From positions 62,832 to 126,831 of the forward strand of contig NZ_LMBW01000010.1 of assembly GCF_001439915.1 (NCBI RefSeq): 64,000 bases of DNA, written 5' to 3'. A model generated the notes under the pieces. It was not told the DNA's origin. It did not search any database and was given only the letters and a program-made list of their open reading frames with translations. How positions within the stretch are numbered: the stretch's first letter is position 1; the number at the start of each line of letters is the position of its first letter. Below, piece after piece: positions 58,870-64,000 of this stretch. The position numbers and the translations under genes are program-made. The DNA comes from Fredinandcohnia humi (GTDB taxonomy: Bacteria; Bacillota; Bacilli; Bacillales; Bacillaceae_L).

Positions 58870-60016
58870 AATATATTTAAAAGAATTAAAGGATTGCTTT
58901 AGAGATCGCCGAACTTTAATACTTACTGTCTTATTACCAATCATTATGATGTCCGGAATGACGTTTTTCTATGAAAATATGATTTCAGATGGGGAAGGGG
59001 AGACTTTTCAGCTTGCAGTTGAAGAATCTTCCATGAATGAGGCGGAAAGGATTTTTTCAGGAGTAGAGAATGTCGATCTTATCGAATCTGCTAATCTGGA
59101 ACAATCTATTCTTGATGGAGATGCACAGGGCGGATTACAATTAACACCAAATTTCGTTGAGGCCACACAAAATGGGGAGGAAGCTTCAGTAACTCTGGTT
59201 GGGGATTCATTTAGTCAAAAGTCTACTCAATTAAATGCGATTATTATAAATGCATTGACAGTTTTTGAAAAAACAGTTGTTGCTGGGAACCTTCAGGAAG
59301 GCGGAATCGATCCGTCTATCATGCAGCCATTTGCAATTGAACAAATCGAGCTCACAAATGAGGATCCAAATGTTGAAATGCTTGCATTTTTAATTCCCTT
59401 AATATTATCAGTTGCAATCGGAGTTGGTTCTGGACCTTCTGCATCAGACTTATTTGCAGGGGAAAAAGAGAAGAAAACAATGGAAGCTCTGTTAATGACA
59501 CCGGTTAAAAGATCTACCTTGCTATTAGCAAAATGGCTAACGATTGCAACAATTGGGTCAGTGATAGCTATTATTACATTGGGTGTAGTTGCATTAGAGA
59601 TTAATTTGTTTACTGAAAATCTAAAAAATGCTGTATCCTTTGGAGATGACGCTTATTTAATCATTGGAATCGCGATTTTACTTTCAATTATTTATGCAGC
59701 CTTCACTGCATCATTAATCATGATTACAAGTATTGTTGCCAAGACGATTAAAGAAGCAGGAAGCTATAGTAGTCCTGTCATGATGATTGCGATGTTCCCT
59801 GCCATGATTATAGTAGGGGTTGGAGTGAATGAACTGACAACTTATCATTTCGCTGTACCTATTATGAATTTGTTTACTTTATTAAAAGAATTGATGTTCG
59901 GAATCATTAACTATGAACATATTTTACTTGCATTTGGTAGCAACATCGCTTGTATGATTATTTTCTTTATAATTGGCAGAATCATGTTTATGAAAGATAA
60001 ATGGGTAATGAACTAA
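58859..60016 (+). CDS. natB: NatB-like ABC transporter permease
   Basis: The 385-residue membrane protein has one N-terminal helix (LTVLLPIIMMSGMTFFY), a large extracytoplasmic domain (about 45-165) and five or six C-terminal helices with LFAGEKEKKTMEALLMTPVKRSTLLLAKW, the usual ABC-2 coupling segment. The length matches NatB of Bacillus subtilis. It has no clear terminator before the repeat element downstream. Confidence 0.88.
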   Translation: MLRKIYLKELKDCFRDRRTLILTVLLPIIMMSGMTFFYENMISDGEGETFQLAVEESSMNEAERIFSGVENVDLIESANLEQSILDGDAQGGLQLTPNFVEATQNGEEASVTLVGDSFSQKSTQLNAIIINALTVFEKTVVAGNLQEGGIDPSIMQPFAIEQIELTNEDPNVEMLAFLIPLILSVAIGVGSGPSASDLFAGEKEKKTMEALLMTPVKRSTLLLAKWLTIATIGSVIAIITLGVVALEINLFTENLKNAVSFGDDAYLIIGIAILLSIIYAAFTASLIMITSIVAKTIKEAGSYSSPVMMIAMFPAMIIVGVGVNELTTYHFAVPIMNLFTLLKELMFGIINYEHILLAFGSNIACMIIFFIIGRIMFMKDKWVMN

Positions 60017-60019
60017 GAA

Positions 60020-60201
60020 CAAATGCGCAACCGCCTAAAGAGGAACATCGTCTAAGTACTGCCAAGTCCTGTGGCAAACGTCGATGTCAGCACTTCCTGT
60101 GCAAGTCCGACTAGCACAAGGCGAGACAGCTAGAAGGTTGCTCTTTGACCTTCTGGATGGATTGACTTGTGACCTCGAGGGGCTAGGCGGTGGAGCTGGA
60201 C
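60020..60201 (-). repeat. Dispersed CTCGAGGTCA element, minus-strand copy
   Basis: Read on the minus strand from 60201 it goes GTCCAGCTCCACCGCCTAG, CCTCGAGGTCACAAG, an inner hairpin AGAAGGT/ACCTTCT, then CCTTGTGCTAGTC. This matches the block order of 28817-28938. The minus-strand extension to about 60020 (TTGCACAGG, GTTTGCCACAGG, GGCGGTTGCGC) is not in the other copy. An open frame across it is not a gene. Confidence 0.7.
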
Positions 60202-60204
60202 GAA

Positions 60205-60245
60205 GAAAAAACTGCCAACTGGTAAATGGTTGGCAGTTTTATTTT
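60205..60245. terminator. Bidirectional terminator between natB and a cupin gene
   Basis: AAAACTGCCAACTGG-type stem: AAAAACTGCCAAC pairs with GTTGGCAGTTTT around TGGTAAATG, with A- and T-runs at both ends. Confidence 0.85.
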
Positions 60246-60246
60246 A

Positions 60247-60588
60247 TCAGACGTCTTGAGCATATCTTTCATCAGGGATCTTTGTAAGGGTAACATAAAG
60301 ACTTACATTTTCAGAGCCGTCATTTACGAAGCTTAAGCTTTCTTCACCATTACAAACAATCACATCGTTCTTCTTCACTTTTACTTCTTGCTCATCAATT
60401 GTAAAGGTACCTTCGCCTGTAAGAACGTGTAAATATACATTTGAACCTGGATGTTTATGGGCAGGTAATAGTTGTTTTGGCATGAAGTTCAATACAAAGA
60501 CTGTGCTGCCGCCTTCTTTAAAGATGACGCGTTTTGTAAGTCTTTCCTCATTATATTCAATAAAATTATCGAGCATTTCCTTTTTCAT
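60247..60588 (-). CDS. Small cupin-domain protein
   Basis: The 113-residue product is a single cupin barrel: LLPAHKHPGSNVYLHVLTGEGTFTIDEQE with the two His and the Glu-type metal positions, then VKKNDVIVCNGEESLSFVNDG. The second-box His is replaced (NGEESLSF), so the metal site may be incomplete. I place the start at ATG 60588, eight bases after AAAGGAG; an in-frame upstream start lacks one. The substrate is unknown. Confidence 0.8.
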   Translation of the reverse strand: MKKEMLDNFIEYNEERLTKRVIFKEGGSTVFVLNFMPKQLLPAHKHPGSNVYLHVLTGEGTFTIDEQEVKVKKNDVIVCNGEESLSFVNDGSENVSLYVTLTKIPDERYAQDV

Positions 60589-60790
60589 TTGAATCGCTCC
60601 TTTTATGTTTTCTTCACTATCTATACCCATTATAAGGCAGGATTAAAAGCCTTACCGTGATTTATGTCATTTCTTTTATAAAACTATAGGATGGAAGAAC
60701 TGTTTTACAACAATAATATTGAGTTGTCTACACGGATGAATTATAATTCTTAATATATCGAATCTTCTAAAATAAAAAGGAGGAATGTAT

Positions 60791-62281
60791 GTGCAGGCTT
60801 TTACGGATTGGGTAAATGGGGTTCTCTGGAGTCCAGTTATGATTTATGGGATGCTTGGGGTAGGACTTTTATTTTCAATTTTAACTCGTTTTTTACAGGT
60901 AAGGCATATCAAAGACATGACAACGTTGATGTTCCAAGGCAAAAGCTCTGATGCGGGGGTTTCTTCCTTCCAAGCGCTGGCGGTTTCCTTATCAGGGCGT
61001 GTTGGAACAGGAAACATTGCTGGGACAGCGACAGCCATTGCATTTGGTGGACCAGGTGCTGTTTTTTGGATGTGGGCCATTGCTTTTATTGGAGCATCAA
61101 CTTCTTTTATTGAATCGACATTGGCTCAGATCTACAAAGTAAAGCAAGATGGACAATATCGTGGGGGACCAGCGTATTACATTGAAAAAGGAATCGGTTG
61201 GAAGTGGTATGGAATTGTGTTTGCAATTGCTACTCTTCTTGCGATGGCTTTTTTAATGCCGGGAATCCAATCGAACTCTATTGCTGCAGGGCTTGACAAT
61301 GCATTTGGAATGAATAAATGGGTAACTGCAGTTATTTTGATTGCGTTAATTGGCGGGATTATATTTGGTGGTATTAAAAGGATTGCAAACGTTGCCCAGT
61401 ATGTTGTTCCTTTTATGGCATTAGGTTATATTTTAATGGCAATTATTATTATGATTATGAATATTGGTGAGTTTCCGGCAGTCATGGCTTTAATCTTTAA
61501 GAGTGCTTTTGGCGCAGAGCAGGCATTTGGCGGCATCGTCGGAATGGCGATAGCGTGGGGAGTAAAACGTGGTATTTACTCTAACGAAGCAGGTCAAGGT
61601 ACAGGACCGCACGCAGCAGCAGCAGCTGAAGTATCGCACCCGGCTAAGCAAGGGTTGGTTCAAGCATCCGCTGTATATATTGATACATTATTAGTGTGTT
61701 CAGCAACTGCCTTCATGATTTTATTTACAGGAATGTACAACGTTCAAGCAGAGGATAAATCGTTTATTGTAAACAATTTAGGGGAAACGATTGAAGCCGG
61801 TCCAGCATTTACACAGGAGGCGGTTGAAACTGCACTCCCTGGATTTGGTGCCGGATTTACAGCAATCGCCTTATTCTTCTTTGCCTTTACAACAATTATG
61901 GCATACTACTATATGGCTGAAACGAATATCGCCTATTTAATTCGAGGCAGGGACAGCAGAGTAGCCATGCTCATACTGAAAATCGTGTTATTAGCTTCAA
62001 TGACCTACGGAACAGTAAATGAGGCGAAGCTTGCATGGGCATTCGGGGATATTGGATTAGGATTAATGGTTTGGCTTAACGTCATTGCGATTCTGATATT
62101 GGCGAAACCGGCATTGATTACTTTGAAGGATTATGAGAGACAACGAAAGGCGGGACTTGATCCAGTCTTTGATCCGGTAAAGCTTGGAATTAAAAATGCC
62201 GATTACTGGGTGAATGATTATGTTCATGATGATAACCCATCAGGCTCTTTAGCTAATAAGGATAAGTCATTCCCGGGATAA
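60791..62281 (+). CDS. Sodium:alanine/glycine symporter family protein (AgcS/AlsT)
   Basis: The 496-residue membrane protein has about 11 helices and the family signatures FQALAVSLSGRVGTGNIAGTATAIAFGGPGAVFWMW and GVKRGIYSNEAGQGTGPHAAAAA. It imports small neutral amino acids or glutamine with Na+. I place the start at GTG 60791, seven bases after AAGGAGG; the ATG at 60785 touches that site. Glutaminase at 53688 may use the same amino acid, but the genes are far apart. Confidence 0.9.
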   Translation: MQAFTDWVNGVLWSPVMIYGMLGVGLLFSILTRFLQVRHIKDMTTLMFQGKSSDAGVSSFQALAVSLSGRVGTGNIAGTATAIAFGGPGAVFWMWAIAFIGASTSFIESTLAQIYKVKQDGQYRGGPAYYIEKGIGWKWYGIVFAIATLLAMAFLMPGIQSNSIAAGLDNAFGMNKWVTAVILIALIGGIIFGGIKRIANVAQYVVPFMALGYILMAIIIMIMNIGEFPAVMALIFKSAFGAEQAFGGIVGMAIAWGVKRGIYSNEAGQGTGPHAAAAAEVSHPAKQGLVQASAVYIDTLLVCSATAFMILFTGMYNVQAEDKSFIVNNLGETIEAGPAFTQEAVETALPGFGAGFTAIALFFFAFTTIMAYYYMAETNIAYLIRGRDSRVAMLILKIVLLASMTYGTVNEAKLAWAFGDIGLGLMVWLNVIAILILAKPALITLKDYERQRKAGLDPVFDPVKLGIKNADYWVNDYVHDDNPSGSLANKDKSFPG

Positions 62282-62286
62282 AGGGG

Positions 62287-62328
62287 AAAGGGACCGAAAG
62301 TCTATCGAGGCTACGGTCCCTTTTTTTG
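62287..62328 (+). terminator. Terminator after the AgcS gene
   Basis: AAAGGGACCG pairs with CGGTCCCTTT and ends in a T-run. Confidence 0.9.
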
Positions 62329-62418
62329 TATATATTTTATAAAAGAATTCAAATCTATGTCATTCTAGTTTAGAATTGTATGTATACACAAATTGAACAT
62401 GTATAAGGAAGGTCTATT

Positions 62419-63585
62419 ATGTCTGAAGAGAATATTACAAGGATCGAATTAGATGGTAAGGAATACATATTAATCGGAACAGCACATGTTTCGAAGCACA
62501 GTGCAGAACAGGTTAAGGAAGTTATAGAAGCAGAGAAACCAGATTCAGTGTGTATTGAACTGGATGAACCAAGATATCAATCAATGATGGATGGCAACAA
62601 GTGGAAGGAAATGGACATCTTTAAAGTCATTAAAGAGAAAAAGGCCACATTGCTTCTTATGAATCTAATGATTTCCTCCTTTCAAAAGAGAATGGCAAGC
62701 CAATTCGGAATTAATGCCGGTCAAGAAATGCTGCAAGGGATTGAGTCAGCAAAAGAAGTTGGGGCTGAACTCGTTTTAGCAGACCGCAATATTCAAATTA
62801 CGTTTTCACGGATTTGGAATGCTGTTGGGTTCACCGGTAAAATGAAATTATTAATGTCGGTGATTTACAGCATTTTCAGCAACGAATCTATAACCGAGGA
62901 AGAGCTTGAAAAAATGAAGTCCCAGGATATGCTGAATTCGATGCTGACGGAATTCTCTACGAGTTTTCCGAAATTAAAAACGCCTCTCATAGATGAGCGG
63001 GATCAGTATTTAGCGGAAAAAATCAAACATGCCCCTGGAGAAAAAATAGTAGCTGTACTTGGGGCAGCACATGTTCCGGGAATCAAGGAAGAAATAAAAA
63101 AGGAACATGATTTAAAGAAGCTTACCCAGCTTCCACCAAAATCAAAAGCGCCCAAAATTATCGGTTGGGCAATTCCAATTTTAATAGTAGCGGTAATTGT
63201 TTACACCTTTTTTGCAAATCCGGAAGCGGGTTTGCAGCAAACATTAAGCTTAGTTTTATGGACGGGCTCCTTTTCAGCCATTGGGGCAGCAATTGCCTTA
63301 GGGCATCCCGTTACGATTGTGGCGGCCTTTTTTGCAGCACCAATCGGAGTATTACATCCATTAATTGCTGCAGGATGGATAGCAGGCTTTGTCCAGGCTT
63401 ATTTACGTCGCCCAAGTGTGAAGGACTTTGAAACACTTTCAACAGATGTCTATAGTGTAAAAGGCTTCTGGCATAACAAAGTAACGCGCATTTTGCTCAT
63501 TATTGTGTTATGTAACCTAGGTACATCACTTGGCTTATTTATCGGCGGAGCCGATGTCGTGAGATTGTTTATTAAGAATCTATAA
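62419..63585 (+). CDS. TraB-family membrane protein
   Basis: The 388-residue product belongs to the TraB/GumN/Tiki-like family: ILIGTAHVSKHSAEQVKEVIEAEKPDSVCIELDEPRY (GTAH and ELDxxRY boxes) and AVLGAAHVPGI (the GxxH box). The C-terminal half has about four membrane helices (250-388). Related proteins are proposed metalloproteases, and the conserved GxAH and ExxR residues are present. The physiological role in Bacillus is unknown. AAGGAAGG precedes the ATG. Confidence 0.87.
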   Translation: MSEENITRIELDGKEYILIGTAHVSKHSAEQVKEVIEAEKPDSVCIELDEPRYQSMMDGNKWKEMDIFKVIKEKKATLLLMNLMISSFQKRMASQFGINAGQEMLQGIESAKEVGAELVLADRNIQITFSRIWNAVGFTGKMKLLMSVIYSIFSNESITEEELEKMKSQDMLNSMLTEFSTSFPKLKTPLIDERDQYLAEKIKHAPGEKIVAVLGAAHVPGIKEEIKKEHDLKKLTQLPPKSKAPKIIGWAIPILIVAVIVYTFFANPEAGLQQTLSLVLWTGSFSAIGAAIALGHPVTIVAAFFAAPIGVLHPLIAAGWIAGFVQAYLRRPSVKDFETLSTDVYSVKGFWHNKVTRILLIIVLCNLGTSLGLFIGGADVVRLFIKNL

Positions 63586-63619
63586 AAAAAGAACCTGTCC
63601 AATGTGACAGGCTTTTTTT
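63586..63619 (+). terminator. Terminator after the TraB-family gene
   Basis: GAACCTGTC pairs with GACAGGCTT around CAATGT, followed by a T-run. Confidence 0.9.
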
Positions 63620-63659
63620 ATTTGGGTACATTTTCGATCGGTTTAAGTAGGAAAAACTA

Positions 63660-64000
63660 GTAGTAAGTCCGAATGCAAAGCTGATTCGGACAGCAGGGTT
63701 AGGGGAATCTGAAAATGAGTCTGAATGCAAGGCTGATTCGGACAGTTGGGTCAGGGGAATCTGAAGATGAGTCCGAATGCAATGCTGATTTGGACAGTTG
63801 GGTCAGGGGAATCCAGAAGCGAGTCCGAATGTAAGGCTGATTCGGACAGTTAGATTAGGGAAACTCAGAAGCGAGTCCGAATGAAAAGCTGATTCGGACA
63901 GCAGGGTTAGGGGAATCTGAAAATGAGTCTGAATGCAAGGCTGATTCGGACAGTTAGATTAGGGAAATTCAGAAGCGAGTCCGAATGTAAGGTTGATTCG
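63660..64000. repeat. Second 52-bp hairpin array, different sequence, runs off the window
   Basis: The anchor GTCCGAATG (or GTCTGAATG) starts at 63667, 63719, 63771, 63823, 63875, 63927 and 63979, exactly 52 bases apart. Each unit has GTCCGAAT-9 nt-ATTCGGAC as a perfect 8-bp hairpin and a spacer containing AGTTGGGTCAGGGGAAT. Two spacer subtypes alternate (GGGTCAGGGGAATC and AGATTAGGGAAA). The array continues beyond base 64000. Confidence 0.95.

Noticed and set aside
60084-60287. Plus-strand open frame of 67 codons
   Set aside because: It lies within the dispersed repeat and the terminator and has no coding features.

Overview
The window looks like a chromosomal stretch of an aerobic, endospore-forming member of the Bacillaceae (a Bacillus/Neobacillus-like genome; genus is inference). 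Support comes from the strong AGGAGG-type ribosome binding sites, frequent GTG/TTG starts, a tricistronic spore-germinant-receptor operon, a complete seven-gene Mrp antiporter operon, a natKRAB-like Na+ system, YkuK- and YerA-like proteins, and intergenic repeats of the kind found in Bacillus. No rRNA, tRNA, CRISPR array or intact insertion sequence was seen.

Layout. 1-4.8 kb: the end of a cupin gene, a DUF2935 protein, a PQQ-dependent dehydrogenase fused to cytochrome c, a small tyrosine recombinase and a UspA-like protein. 5.0-10.9 kb: mrpABCDEFG. 10.9-11.8 kb: a gene-free array of 52-bp hairpin repeats. 11.8-15.3 kb: a type VII secretion toxin locus on the minus strand (SseB-like protein, WXG/LXG-like effector, putative immunity protein, endonuclease V). 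15.5-21.3 kb: YkuK, a ger operon in A-C-B order, and two divergent genes for membrane proteins. 21.4-25 kb: a 41-bp repeat array, rlmD, a decayed SNF2 helicase, and a toxin-antitoxin pair whose toxin is frameshifted. 25-29.2 kb: a CDF transporter and a GGDEF-EAL protein.

29.3-49.3 kb is an aromatic-acid catabolic island. It holds a BenE transporter, two nearly identical enoyl-CoA hydratases, a hotdog thioesterase, a PaaX regulator, a metallo-beta-lactamase-fold hydrolase, a divergent PaaA/PaaD/PaaB/PaaC monooxygenase with PaaD split into two genes, two tandem 3-hydroxyacyl-CoA dehydrogenases (one lacking its catalytic signature), an aldehyde dehydrogenase, a benzoate-CoA-ligase-type enzyme and a LivKHMGF importer. 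Two promoters in the island share the same architecture: a near-consensus -35, a 17-bp spacer, TATATT, and then an identical 15-bp box at the same distance. The gene set suggests an aerobic aryl-CoA pathway in which a Paa-type di-iron epoxidase acts on benzoyl-CoA or a related thioester. This is the main candidate for an undescribed system.

49.4-64 kb: a MarR regulator with a heterodimeric ABC exporter, glutaminase, a DHA2 MFS pump, natKR (minus) and natAB (plus) with LytTR-type direct repeats between them, a cupin protein, an AgcS-type symporter and a TraB-family protein. A second 52-bp hairpin array, of different sequence, runs off the right edge. Several intergenic repeat families (52-bp, 41-bp, a 145-bp MITE-like element and two longer dispersed elements) occur across the window.
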